A stretch of DNA of 64,000 bases from Mycolicibacterium alvei. GTDB lineage: Bacteria > Actinomycetota > Actinomycetes > Mycobacteriales > Mycobacteriaceae. A model generated the notes under the pieces. The model did not search any database. It worked only from the letters and a program-made list of their open reading frames with translations, and was not told the DNA's origin. Positions 21,245 through 30,097 of this stretch are shown here, piece by piece; within the stretch, counting starts at the first letter, position 1, and each line of letters starts with the position of its first letter. A program made the position numbers and the translations under genes. The DNA is taken from the NCBI RefSeq assembly GCF_010727325.1, contig NZ_AP022565.1, forward strand, positions 3,472,001 through 3,536,000. The letters are read 5' to 3'.

Positions 21245-22711
21245 TTACCTCCTGGACTTGGCGACTCGCCCGGCCCGGTCGGGCTTGTCGGCACCGGCCG
21301 TCCTTTCGTCGTCGGCCCTGTTCAAGCCTTTGCCGATCTTGAAGTTCTTGCCGATCTTGTTGTCGACAGCCTTCTCAATACGGACTCGGATCTTGTCGGC
21401 GGCATGACGGGCCGGCGCCTCGGGCTTGGCATCCGGCGTGGAAGCCACTGTGCCTTCGGTGCTGAGGTCTTTGGTGCTGACCGGGGTGGTACCGGGCACT
21501 GTGCGCGCCGCCACCTGCCGAAGGGCTTCCCGCGGTGTGGCTTCCCCTTGCGCAGCCACCTCTGATGCGTCCACGCCTCGAGCAACGGCACCGGGGTCGG
21601 CGCCGGAAACGATCGGCGCAGGCGGTGCCGGCGGCGTGTAGGGCTTTCCCGCCAAGATTTCGGCTCCCTCGGCGATCGCTCCCGGTAACTGCCTGAGCCC
21701 CGCCTCGATCTTGGACCGCGGCGTGAAGAAGCTGAACGGCTGGACCTTGCTCGGGTCTGCAGTACGGTCGTAGCCCATCTCGACGAGGACCCGGAGAGTG
21801 GGTTCCATGAAATCGACGAACCGCTCCATGCCGACCAGCGAAGCGGCCACGTGCATCGGGTACAGCAGTGGAAGATGCTGGGGCAAAAGCACGTAAGTGG
21901 TATTGCCGACGGTTGTCTCAACCCGGTTCGCGGCGTTCGGATCGTCGAAGAAATACCCCGGGATCGCATGCTGGAAGAAGAATCCGACCCCGGCATTGGC
22001 CAGCGCCAGCGGATTGAAGTACGCCGGGAAGTCTGAGACGGGGTCGTACTGATTGCTGTAATCGGTGGTTTTGAACGGGCTGTCGGTAGACGCGGGCCGC
22101 TCGCGCGAGAAGTCGAGCAGGTTGAATATCGGGGCGTCCATGAAGCCCGTCAAACGCGTGGCGATGCCGCCCGCCGGCCGGTAAGGGTTGCCCAGCAGAA
22201 TGAACTCGTAATTCTGCGCATTTTGCACGTAGTTCGGATCGTCCGCCATGTCCGCGCGGACATTTTCCACCACCATGGCACCCTGCGACATCCCGATGAT
22301 GGTGGTCTTCTCATCCGGCGGCATCTTGGCGACCGCCTTCCCCAGCGCGGCCACCCCCTTGTCAACCGAACTACCCATACTCTGCGGCCAATACGGCAGA
22401 TCCGACAGCACCGGCAGGTCCGATATCACCGGGATGTCGACGAGAAACATCCCCGGATACGCAACCCCCCAGTAGAGATCGCCTTCCGGCATGATGGTGC
22501 CGTTGAAGTTGAACGGGATGCTCAGTCCCCAGCCTTCGGTAGTGCCGCCCACACCCAACGTGGTGCCGGCGAGTTGCACTGCAGTGCTGTAAGTTTCATT
22601 CGAATCCGCGGCGTCATGGGCCGTCGCACCGAATGTCGTCGCGGCGGTGACCGCCACCGCCGCAGAAGCGGCCAGCCATCGCTTACCGATCGAAGCTCTA
22701 CCCCGCACCAT
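21245..22711 (-). CDS. Exported PE-PPE domain serine-hydrolase-like protein
   Basis: A 488-residue protein. The N-terminus (MVRGRASIGKRWLAASAAVAVTAATT, given as GKRWLAASAAVAVTAATTFG) is a signal peptide ending near ATAHD. Residues about 50-330 form a PE-PPE domain (PF08237, alpha/beta hydrolase fold) with GMSQGA as the nucleophile motif. A proline/alanine-rich linker and a basic C-terminal tail (KSRR) follow. It lacks the PE or PPE N-terminal domain, so it is a stand-alone exported version, probably acting on lipids or esters in the envelope. Start ATG 22711 is chosen; ATG 22732 is in frame. It is isolated between two matching terminators. Confidence 0.8.
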   Translation of the reverse strand: MVRGRASIGKRWLAASAAVAVTAATTFGATAHDAADSNETYSTAVQLAGTTLGVGGTTEGWGLSIPFNFNGTIMPEGDLYWGVAYPGMFLVDIPVISDLPVLSDLPYWPQSMGSSVDKGVAALGKAVAKMPPDEKTTIIGMSQGAMVVENVRADMADDPNYVQNAQNYEFILLGNPYRPAGGIATRLTGFMDAPIFNLLDFSRERPASTDSPFKTTDYSNQYDPVSDFPAYFNPLALANAGVGFFFQHAIPGYFFDDPNAANRVETTVGNTTYVLLPQHLPLLYPMHVAASLVGMERFVDFMEPTLRVLVEMGYDRTADPSKVQPFSFFTPRSKIEAGLRQLPGAIAEGAEILAGKPYTPPAPPAPIVSGADPGAVARGVDASEVAAQGEATPREALRQVAARTVPGTTPVSTKDLSTEGTVASTPDAKPEAPARHAADKIRVRIEKAVDNKIGKNFKIGKGLNRADDERTAGADKPDRAGRVAKSRR

Positions 22712-22762
22712 GATCTCCGTTCGTCGGCGCATCTCGTATCGGAAGCTATAACGAGCAGACAC

Positions 22763-22798
22763 AAAAGCACCCCAAAACAACGGTTTTGGGGTGCTTTT
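22763..22798. terminator. Stem-loop terminator, copy 2
   Basis: A perfect 16-base stem (22763-22778 with 22783-22798), loop AACG. It differs from copy 1 only in one compensating pair near the base of the stem (G-C in place of C-G). It lies 17 bases beyond the stop of the SDR gene on the minus strand. Confidence 0.88.
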
Positions 22799-22815
22799 GC
22801 GTCTGTTCGCGAGGA

Positions 22816-23592
22816 TTACTTGGGTGGCATCCGGATGCCGCCGTCGACGCGGACCACCTCGGCGTTCATGTACGAGTTGGTCAGCAGCTCGACGACCATC
22901 GAGGCCAGCTCGTCGGGCTTGCCCAGGCGATGCGGGAACAGCACCGACTCACCGAGCTTCGCCTTGAACGCCTCGGACGCCTCGCCCTCGCCGTAGATCG
23001 GGGTGTCGATCAGGCCGGGGGCCACGGTGTTGACCCGGATGCCCACAGCGGACAGATCACGGGCCACCGGCAGGGTCAGGCCGACCACGCCGCCCTTGGA
23101 CGACGAGTACGCCGCCTGGCCGATCTGGCCGTCGAAAGCCGCGACGCTGGTCATGTTGACGATCGCGCCGCGCTCACCGGTGTCGCTGAGCTCGTTCTTG
23201 CTCATCTGGGTGGCCGCGATGCGGATGCAGTCGAAGGTGCCGACCAGGTTGATGTCGAGCACCTTCTTGTACAGGCCGAGGTCGTGAGCCGAGGAGAACT
23301 CGCCGTCCTTGCCGATGGTGCGCTGCGCCCAGCCGACGCCGGCCGAGTTCACCAGCGCGCGCAGCGGGCCGAGGTCCGCGGCGGTCTTGACCGCATCGAT
23401 GATCTGGTCGGTGTTGGTGACGTCGACGGTGACGAAGACGCCGCCGATCTCCTGGGCGAGCGCCTCGCCCTTGTCCGCCTGCAGGTCAGCCACGACAACG
23501 CGGGCTCCCTTGGCAGCCAACTGGCGGGCAGTCGCCGCGCCGATACCTGATGCGCCACCGGTGACGATGGCGCTTGCTCCGTTGAGTTCCAC
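22816..23592 (-). CDS. Short-chain dehydrogenase (3-hydroxyacyl-CoA dehydrogenase type II-like)
   Basis: A 258-residue classical SDR. The cofactor motif TGGASGIG is at residues about 11-18, DLQAD selects NAD, NSAGVG and the catalytic Tyr/Lys in AYSSSKGG are present, and the C-terminus carries VRVDGGIRMPPK. Overall it resembles 17-beta-HSD10/3-hydroxyacyl-CoA dehydrogenases acting in fatty-acid or steroid beta-oxidation. The GTG start at 23592 gives the correct short N-terminus before the nucleotide fold. Transcription ends at the adjacent stem-loop. Confidence 0.88.
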   Translation of the reverse strand: MELNGASAIVTGGASGIGAATARQLAAKGARVVVADLQADKGEALAQEIGGVFVTVDVTNTDQIIDAVKTAADLGPLRALVNSAGVGWAQRTIGKDGEFSSAHDLGLYKKVLDINLVGTFDCIRIAATQMSKNELSDTGERGAIVNMTSVAAFDGQIGQAAYSSSKGGVVGLTLPVARDLSAVGIRVNTVAPGLIDTPIYGEGEASEAFKAKLGESVLFPHRLGKPDELASMVVELLTNSYMNAEVVRVDGGIRMPPK

Positions 23593-23664
23593 GCCCAACA
23601 CACTAAGCCCCGGCCCTCCCCGAACCACCGGTTGGTCAGTAAAGGCCGTCGGTAGGCTGACTCC

Positions 23665-24384
23665 ATGGCTTCGGGGACGTCCACTGTCGACATCCGGCGC
23701 TCCGCGGACCGCGGCGCGAGCACGACCGACTGGCTGCAGTCACGGCATTCGTTTTCCTTCGCCGACTACTACGACCCGGCCAACACCCACCACGGCCTGT
23801 TGCTGGTGAACAACGACGACATTGTTGAACCGGCTGCAGGATTTGATACCCACCCGCACCGCGACATGGAGATCGTCACCTGGGTGTTGTCGGGTCAGTT
23901 GGCCCACGAGGATTCGATGGGAAACTCCGGGGTGATCTACCCGGGTCTGGCCCAGCGGATGTCGGCGGGCACCGGGGTGCAGCATTCGGAGAAGAACGGA
24001 TCTGACAGCGAGCCCGTGCATTTCGTGCAGATGTGGGTTCTGCCCGACACCGCCGGGGTGACGCCGAGCTATCAGCAGCAGGAGATCGAGCTGACCAACA
24101 CGCTGACGCCGATCGCCTCCGGCGCCATCGACGCGGCGGTCACCGTGGGCAACCGCGATGCCACGCTGTACGGCGCGCGTCTGCAGCCCGGTGATTCGGT
24201 CACCCTTCCGCGGGCCCGGTTCGTCCACCTGTTCGTCGCGCGCGGCACGGTCACGTTGGAGGGATCCGGCCCGCTCGCCGAGGGTGACGCCGCCCGGCTC
24301 ACCGATTCGGGTGGGCGGGTCACCGCCGACGCCGACGCCGAGATCCTGGTCTGGGAGATGAATGCGGGTTTGGGCGGCGTGTAG
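23665..24384 (+). CDS. Pirin family protein (Rv0181c-like)
   Basis: A 239-residue bicupin of the pirin/YhaK type. The N-terminal cupin shows the iron-ligand histidines in FDTHPHRDMEIVTWVLSG and GTGVQHSEKN. Pirins include quercetinase-like enzymes and redox-sensing regulators; which applies here is unknown. It is divergent from the SDR gene, and in M. tuberculosis the pirin gene neighbours sigG, so about 5 kb (DUF559 to SDR) appears inserted between them here. Confidence 0.9.
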   Translation: MASGTSTVDIRRSADRGASTTDWLQSRHSFSFADYYDPANTHHGLLLVNNDDIVEPAAGFDTHPHRDMEIVTWVLSGQLAHEDSMGNSGVIYPGLAQRMSAGTGVQHSEKNGSDSEPVHFVQMWVLPDTAGVTPSYQQQEIELTNTLTPIASGAIDAAVTVGNRDATLYGARLQPGDSVTLPRARFVHLFVARGTVTLEGSGPLAEGDAARLTDSGGRVTADADAEILVWEMNAGLGGV

Positions 24385-24429
24385 CGCGATCGCACTGATC
24401 ACCGCGGTGTACCGCCTGACCGCACCGGC

Positions 24430-25683
24430 TTAGACGTCAGCGGCAGCGCGGGGCCGGTCGGTGATCCACCGGGCCGCGAGCAGGCCGGAGATGGCGGTCA
24501 GCACGCCGGCCACGACGACCGCAGACTCCAGTCCGAGCCAGTTGCCCATCGCACCGGCCACCAGGGCGCCGACGGCGTACCCCGCATCCCGCCAGAACCG
24601 GTAGGTACCAAGCGCATTGGGCCGCCAACTCGGATGGGCGTGATCAGAGACCACAGCGATCAGCGCCGGATAGACCATCGCAGTGCCGATACCGAGGGCT
24701 ATCGCCGAGGTGACACCGGCCAACAGCGGCCAGTTCAGCAGCGCCAAGGCCAACCCGAATCCGGCTGCCTGAACCAGCATTCCGGCGACGATCAGGGGTT
24801 TGCGGCCGATCCGGTCGGCGAGGTGCCCGGTCGGGATCTGGCCGAGCCCCCACAGCAGCGGGTAGAGACCCTTGATCAGGCCGACCGCGGCCAGGCCCAA
24901 GCCGTAATCGGTGAACAACAGCGGGAACACACCCCAGGTGAGGCCGTCATTGAGGTTGTTGATCAGGCCGGCCTGGCTGGCGCCCCGCAGGCTGCGGTCG
25001 CCCCAGCTGGTACGCGCGAAGATCGTCCGTAGGCCCCCGTCGCCGGCGGGAGCCGGATGCGAGTGTCGCTCCAGTTCCAGCGCAACGTGTGCGGCGGTGT
25101 CTCGAACGACCAGGGACAGCGCAAGCCCGGCGACGACGAACACGACGCCGATGAGCTCGGGCGCCGGACGTAGTCCGTAGGCGCTGGCGAGGTACCCGGT
25201 CAGCAGGGCCGTGGCACCCACCGCCACGTACCCGGCCGCCTCATTGAGTCCGGTGGCCAGGCCCCGCCGCTCCGGACCCACCAGGTCGATCTTCATGTTG
25301 ACCGTCATCGACCAGGCCAGACCCTGGTTGAGACCGAGCAGCACGTTGGCGGCCACGATCCAGCTCCAGGACGGACCCCACGCCAACATGAACGGCACCG
25401 GGACACCGGCAGCCCATCCGGCGAGCAGCAGGTGCTTGCGGCGGAATCGCGCAGTCAGCGCCCCCGCCGCGAGATTGGTCAGCGCCTTGGTCACGCCGAA
25501 GGCGATGATGAACGAGAACACGGCCAAATCGTTTGTCAGCCCGAAGGTTTCGGATCCGATCAGCGGAACCGTGGTGCGTTCCAGGCCCACCAGGGCGCCG
25601 ACGCAGACGTTGACGATCACCAGCAGGGTGAACTGCAGCCAGTTTTCTCGCAGGCCGAGTTCGACGCGGTCGGCGAACTTCAT
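24430..25683 (-). CDS. Major facilitator superfamily transporter
   Basis: A 417-residue, 12-helix MFS transporter. The signature-like GHLADRIGRKPL loop lies between helices of the second half, and RFRRKHLLLAGW in the first. The start MKFADRVELGLREN lies 21 bases from the palindrome that also precedes the divergent ArsR-rhodanese gene, suggesting joint control. Substrate unknown; the regulator partner hints at a toxic or sulfur/metal-related compound. Confidence 0.9.
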   Translation of the reverse strand: MKFADRVELGLRENWLQFTLLVIVNVCVGALVGLERTTVPLIGSETFGLTNDLAVFSFIIAFGVTKALTNLAAGALTARFRRKHLLLAGWAAGVPVPFMLAWGPSWSWIVAANVLLGLNQGLAWSMTVNMKIDLVGPERRGLATGLNEAAGYVAVGATALLTGYLASAYGLRPAPELIGVVFVVAGLALSLVVRDTAAHVALELERHSHPAPAGDGGLRTIFARTSWGDRSLRGASQAGLINNLNDGLTWGVFPLLFTDYGLGLAAVGLIKGLYPLLWGLGQIPTGHLADRIGRKPLIVAGMLVQAAGFGLALALLNWPLLAGVTSAIALGIGTAMVYPALIAVVSDHAHPSWRPNALGTYRFWRDAGYAVGALVAGAMGNWLGLESAVVVAGVLTAISGLLAARWITDRPRAAADV

Positions 25684-25698
25684 GGCACGACTATACGA

Positions 25699-25720
25699 TA
25701 TTCCATGAATTTATGGAATA
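25699..25720. promoter_or_regulatory. Candidate ArsR operator
   Basis: Perfect inverted repeat TATTCCAT-GAATTT-ATGGAATA (8-6-8) between the divergent MFS and ArsR-rhodanese genes. It is strikingly AT-rich, as ArsR/SmtB sites are. It covers the first possible ATG (25705) of the regulator, which argues for translation starting at 25723. Confidence 0.72.
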
Positions 25721-25722
25721 CT

Positions 25723-26403
25723 ATGGTGATGGGCAGCTCACCAGCGAAGACGCATCTGTACGAAGAGTTCGCCGCGAGCGGCAAGGCACTGTCCCACGCC
25801 AGCCGGCTCGAGCTGCTCGACTTACTGAGCCAGGCTGAACGCAGTGTCGAGGCCCTCGCCCGTGCGGCAGGCCTGAACCTGACCACCGCCTCGTCACACC
25901 TGCAGGTGCTCAAACAGTCCGGCTTCGTCGAGACCCGTCGCGAGGGCGTCAAGATCTACTACCGCCTGGCCGGCGACGACGTCGCGCAGTTGCTGGTCCT
26001 GCTGCGCACGGTGGCCGACCGGCGCCGGGCGCAGGTCAGCGCGGCTCGTGACACCTATCTCGGCGGGCCGGCGGGCGTCGGCATCGAGAGTCACGAGTTG
26101 CGGTCCCGTATTGACGACCGGGACGACGACGCGCGTGTGGTGGTGCTCGATGTCCGGCCCGGCGAGGAGTTTCTCGCCGGACACATCCCCGGCGCCGTCT
26201 CGATACCGGTCGATGAACTCGCCGACCGCATCACCGAACTACCCACCGACGCCGACATCGTCGTCTACTGCCGCGGTGAGTACTGCGGGTACGCGCACGA
26301 CGCCGTCCGGACCCTGACTGCCGACGGCCGCCGCGCCGTCCGGCTCAACGACGGAATGGTCGAATGGCGGCTCGCCGGGCATCCGGTCAGCACCGGGGCC
26401 TAG
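25723..26403 (+). CDS. ArsR-family regulator fused to rhodanese domain (Rv0324-like)
   Basis: A 226-residue fusion, the same length as Rv0324. The N-terminal ArsR winged helix (LSHASRLELLDLLSQAERSV to HLQVLKQSGFVETRREG) occupies residues about 20-95. The C-terminal rhodanese domain contains the active-site loop YCRGEYC, with the persulfide cysteine as the first Cys. Such fusions sense metals, arsenicals or reactive sulfur. ATG 25723 is chosen for its spacing from GGA and because earlier ATG 25705 falls inside the operator; 25729 is also possible. It is divergent from the MFS gene. Confidence 0.88.
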   Translation: MVMGSSPAKTHLYEEFAASGKALSHASRLELLDLLSQAERSVEALARAAGLNLTTASSHLQVLKQSGFVETRREGVKIYYRLAGDDVAQLLVLLRTVADRRRAQVSAARDTYLGGPAGVGIESHELRSRIDDRDDDARVVVLDVRPGEEFLAGHIPGAVSIPVDELADRITELPTDADIVVYCRGEYCGYAHDAVRTLTADGRRAVRLNDGMVEWRLAGHPVSTGA

Positions 26404-26419
26404 ACGTACGATCGCCGAT

Positions 26420-26850
<431 letters not shown>

Positions 26851-26854
<4 letters not shown>

Positions 26855-27270
26855 AATTCATGGAACTCACCATTCACTCAAGCATGCTGCCGCTCGACGA
26901 TCCGGAAGAATCCCTCGCGTTCTATCGCGACATCCTCGGCTTCGAGGTCCGTCTCGACGTCGGCAAGGACCGGATGCGTTGGATCACGGTCGGTCCCCCG
27001 AACCAGCCCGACACGTCTGTCGTCCTTTACCCGCCGACGGCCACCCCCGGTCTCACCGACGACGAGCGCCGCATGGTCGCCGAGATGATGGCCAAGGGCA
27101 CCTTCGGCACGCTCCTGCTGGCTACCAAAGATCTCGACAGCACGTTTGACAAGGTCCAGGCCGGAGATGTCGAGGTGGTCCAGGAACCCACCGAGCAGCC
27201 GTACGGTGTGCGTGACTGCGCCCTTCGCGATCCCGCCGGAAACATGATCCGAATCCAGGAGTTGCCCTAG
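26851..27270 (+). CDS. Glyoxalase/bleomycin-resistance-type VOC protein
   Basis: A 139-residue vicinal-oxygen-chelate protein: two beta-alpha-beta-beta-beta units, with PEESLAFYRDILGFEVR near the N-terminus and VRDCALRDPAGNMIRIQE at the C-terminus. GTG 26851 overlaps the AraC stop; ATG 26860 (MELTIHSS) is an equally plausible start. It ends 3 bases before the UvrA-like gene. VOC proteins in such cassettes may bind or modify a small toxic molecule; the ligand is unknown. Confidence 0.85.
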
Positions 27271-27273
27271 CCG

Positions 27274-29637
27274 ATGAGCGCCACGACGCATCCCGCCGAC
27301 AGTCACGATCTGATCCGGGTCACCGGTGCCCGCGAGAACAACCTCAAGGACGTCGACATCGAGTTGCCCAAGCGCCGATTGACGGTGTTCACCGGCGTCT
27401 CCGGGTCGGGCAAGAGCTCGCTGGTGTTCGACACGATCGCCGCCGAATCCCAGCGGTTGATCAACGAGACCTACAGCGCGTTCGTGCAGGGCTTCATGCC
27501 GAATCTGGCGCGGCCCGAGGTCGACGTTCTCGACGGGTTGACCACCGCGATCATCGTGGACCAGCAGCGGATGGGTGCCGACCCGCGCTCGACGGTAGGC
27601 ACCGCCACCGACACCGGGGCGATGCTGCGGATCCTGTTCAGCCGGTTGGGCAGCCCGCATATCGGTTCGCCGCAAGCGTTTTCGTTCAACGTGGCCTCGA
27701 TCAGCGGGGCGGGGGCGGTGACGCTGGAGAAGGGCGGCCGGACCGTCAAGGAACGGCGTGACTTCAACATCCTCGGCGGGATGTGTCCGCGGTGCGAGGG
27801 CCGCGGCGCGGTCAACGACATCGACCTGACCGCGCTGTACGACGACACCAAATCGCTCAACGAAGGTGCGCTGAGTATCCCGGGGTTCAGCATGGACGGC
27901 TGGTACGGCCGGATCTTCCGGGGCTGCGGCTTCTTCGATCCGGACAAACCGATCAACAAGTTCACCAAGAAGGAACTCGACGCACTGCTGCACAAGGAGG
28001 CGACCAAGCTCAAGGTCGACGGGGTCAACCTGACCTACCTGGGGCTGATCCCACAGATCCAGAAGTCCTTCCTGGCCAAGGATGTCGAGGCCATGCAACC
28101 GCACATCCGGGCGTTCGTGGAGCGCGCGGTCACGTTTACCACCTGCCCGGAGTGCGACGGCACCCGACTGTCGGAGACCGCGCGCTCGTCGAGGATTGCC
28201 GGCGTCAACATCGCCGAAGCGTGCGCGATGCAGATCACCGACCTGGCTGCCTGGCTCGCAACGGTCAAAGATCAATCGGTGGCCCCGCTACTGGCGGCCC
28301 TGCAGCACACGCTGGACTCGTTCGTCGAGATCGGGTTGGGCTATCTGTCCCTGGACCGCCCGGCGGGCACGCTGTCCGGCGGAGAGGCCCAGCGCGTCAA
28401 GATGATCCGGCACCTGGGCTCCTCGCTGACCGATGTCACCTACGTCTTCGACGAGCCCACCATCGGCCTGCACCCGCACGACATCACCCGGATGAACAAC
28501 CTGCTGCTGGCATTGCGGGACAAGGGCAACACCGTGCTGGTCGTCGAGCACAAGCCCGAGACGATTTCGATCGCCGACCATGTCGTCGACCTGGGACCGG
28601 GTGCCGGGTCGGCCGGGGGCGAGGTGGTCTTCGAGGGCAGCGTGACAGGCCTGCGGGCCAGCGACACTGTCACCGGCCGTCACCTGGGGTACCGCGCGGC
28701 CCTGAAGAACACGGTGCGGGAAGCCAACGGCGCGTTGGAGATCCGCGGTGCCGACACCCACAATCTGTGCGACGTGGACGTCGACATCCCGCTGGGCGCA
28801 CTGGTGGTGATCACCGGGGTCGCGGGCTCGGGCAAGAGTTCGCTGATCGCCGGTTCGGTGGCCGGCCGCGACGGTGTGGTGGTGGTCGATCAGAGCCCGA
28901 TCCGCGGCTCACGCCGCAGCAACCCGGCCACCTACACCGGGTTGCTCGACCCGATCCGGAAGGCGTTCGCCAAGACCAACGGCGTCAAACCCGCTCTATT
29001 CAGCTCGAATTCGGAGGGCGCCTGCCCGACGTGCAACGGCGCCGGGGTCATCTACACCGACCTCGGAGTGATGGCCACCGTCGAGACCACCTGCGAGGAA
29101 TGCGAGGGCAGGCGGTTCGGCGCCTCGGTGTTGCAGTACACCCTCGGCGGCCGCGATATCGCCGAGGTGCTGGCCATGCCGGTCAGTCAGGCGGAGCGGT
29201 TCTTCGCCGACGGTGAGGCAAAAGCGCCTGCCGCGCAGAAGATCCTGTCCCGGATGGCCGACGTCGGTCTGGGCTATCTGACCCTGGGGCAGCCGTTGAC
29301 CACGCTGTCAGGTGGTGAGCGGCAGCGGCTCAAGCTGGCCGCGCAGATGGGCGAGAAGGGCGACACGTACATCCTGGACGAACCGACCACCGGCCTGCAT
29401 CTGGCCGATGTCGAGCAGTTGCTCGGCCTGCTGGACCGGTTGGTGGATTCCGGCAAGTCGGTGATCGTGATCGAGCATCATCAGGCGGTGATGGCGCATG
29501 CCGACTGGATCATCGACCTGGGCCCGGGCGCCGGGCACGACGGCGGTCGCGTCGTCTTCGAGGGCACCCCGGCAGATCTGGTCGCCAACCGGGCCACGCT
29601 GACCGGGCAGCACCTCGCCGAATATGTGGGTGCCTGA
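27274..29637 (+). CDS. UvrA-like ABC ATPase (short UvrA2/DrrC type)
   Basis: A 787-residue twin-ABC ATPase. Walker A motifs are GVSGSGKSS (about residue 46) and GVAGSGKSS (about residue 515). ABC signatures are LSGGEAQRVKM and LSGGERQRLKL, each followed by a Walker B (FDEPT, LDEPT). Zinc-finger cysteine pairs occur in CPRCEGRG, CPECDG, CPTCNGAG and CEECEGRR. It is about 160 residues shorter than canonical UvrA, consistent with loss of much of the UvrB-interaction region. Such paralogues are linked to resistance to DNA-binding drugs or other stress, not core excision repair. It forms a tight operon with the AraC and VOC genes. Confidence 0.9.
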   Translation: MSATTHPADSHDLIRVTGARENNLKDVDIELPKRRLTVFTGVSGSGKSSLVFDTIAAESQRLINETYSAFVQGFMPNLARPEVDVLDGLTTAIIVDQQRMGADPRSTVGTATDTGAMLRILFSRLGSPHIGSPQAFSFNVASISGAGAVTLEKGGRTVKERRDFNILGGMCPRCEGRGAVNDIDLTALYDDTKSLNEGALSIPGFSMDGWYGRIFRGCGFFDPDKPINKFTKKELDALLHKEATKLKVDGVNLTYLGLIPQIQKSFLAKDVEAMQPHIRAFVERAVTFTTCPECDGTRLSETARSSRIAGVNIAEACAMQITDLAAWLATVKDQSVAPLLAALQHTLDSFVEIGLGYLSLDRPAGTLSGGEAQRVKMIRHLGSSLTDVTYVFDEPTIGLHPHDITRMNNLLLALRDKGNTVLVVEHKPETISIADHVVDLGPGAGSAGGEVVFEGSVTGLRASDTVTGRHLGYRAALKNTVREANGALEIRGADTHNLCDVDVDIPLGALVVITGVAGSGKSSLIAGSVAGRDGVVVVDQSPIRGSRRSNPATYTGLLDPIRKAFAKTNGVKPALFSSNSEGACPTCNGAGVIYTDLGVMATVETTCEECEGRRFGASVLQYTLGGRDIAEVLAMPVSQAERFFADGEAKAPAAQKILSRMADVGLGYLTLGQPLTTLSGGERQRLKLAAQMGEKGDTYILDEPTTGLHLADVEQLLGLLDRLVDSGKSVIVIEHHQAVMAHADWIIDLGPGAGHDGGRVVFEGTPADLVANRATLTGQHLAEYVGA

Positions 29638-29875
29638 ACCACACCTCCGTCCCACTTCGCCGTCTCCTGCGCAGCCGCGCCCTATCGATCATCAAGCAAT
29701 ATGCCGACGGACAAACCCGACCACCCTGACCGCCGGGCTACCCCCGCCGGCTGACGGGATGGACACACCCCGCCATCAATGGCGAGGCTTGCGCCCAAAC
29801 ATTGTCAGGGAACCCGAACTTTCTCGTGTTGATTCCCAAACTTATTGCCGAATAAGCACTTTCGGGTGGAATGGT
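29638..29875. other. Intergenic region upstream of the riboswitch promoter
   Basis: After the UvrA-like stop there is no clear terminator hairpin and no plausible gene. The stretch 29780-29875 is more AT-rich than its surroundings, as expected near a promoter. Confidence 0.5.
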
Positions 29876-29905
29876 TTGCACCGTCGGTTCCGGGGTGCGT
29901 ATGGT
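29876..29905 (+). promoter_or_regulatory. Candidate promoter of the riboswitch-GDT1 transcript
   Basis: TTGCAC (29876-29881), 18-base spacer, TATGGT (29900-29905). The predicted transcript start near 29912 coincides with the beginning of the riboswitch P1 helix. Confidence 0.5.
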
Positions 29906-29911
29906 GGACAA

Positions 29912-30024
29912 CAGCGAAGGGGAGTAGCCCCCAATCGGATATTCGACATACTGGCCGCGCAGCGATGCAATATCGGCCCGGTTATCCGAACCGGTCCTCG
30001 ACCGGTGGGCGAGACCTTCGGCCG
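29912..30024 (+). ncRNA. yybP-ykoY manganese riboswitch
   Basis: The two conserved halves of the yybP-ykoY aptamer are visible: CGAAGGGGAGTAG (29915-29927) and GGGCGAGACCTTCG (30007-30020). They pair through P1 (29915-29920 CGAAGG with 30015-30020 CCTTCG). This RNA class binds Mn2+ and switches on Mn exporters. The downstream gene is a GDT1/TMEM165 family cation exporter, one of the classic partners of this riboswitch. The expression platform between 30025 and the Shine-Dalgarno sequence at 30085 is not obvious. Confidence 0.85.
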
Positions 30025-30097
30025 TAGACCATTGGTTCGCCGGCCGGAGGCATCTGTTTCAGCCCCCAACGGCAGCCAACGACCGAGGAGTTGTTGA

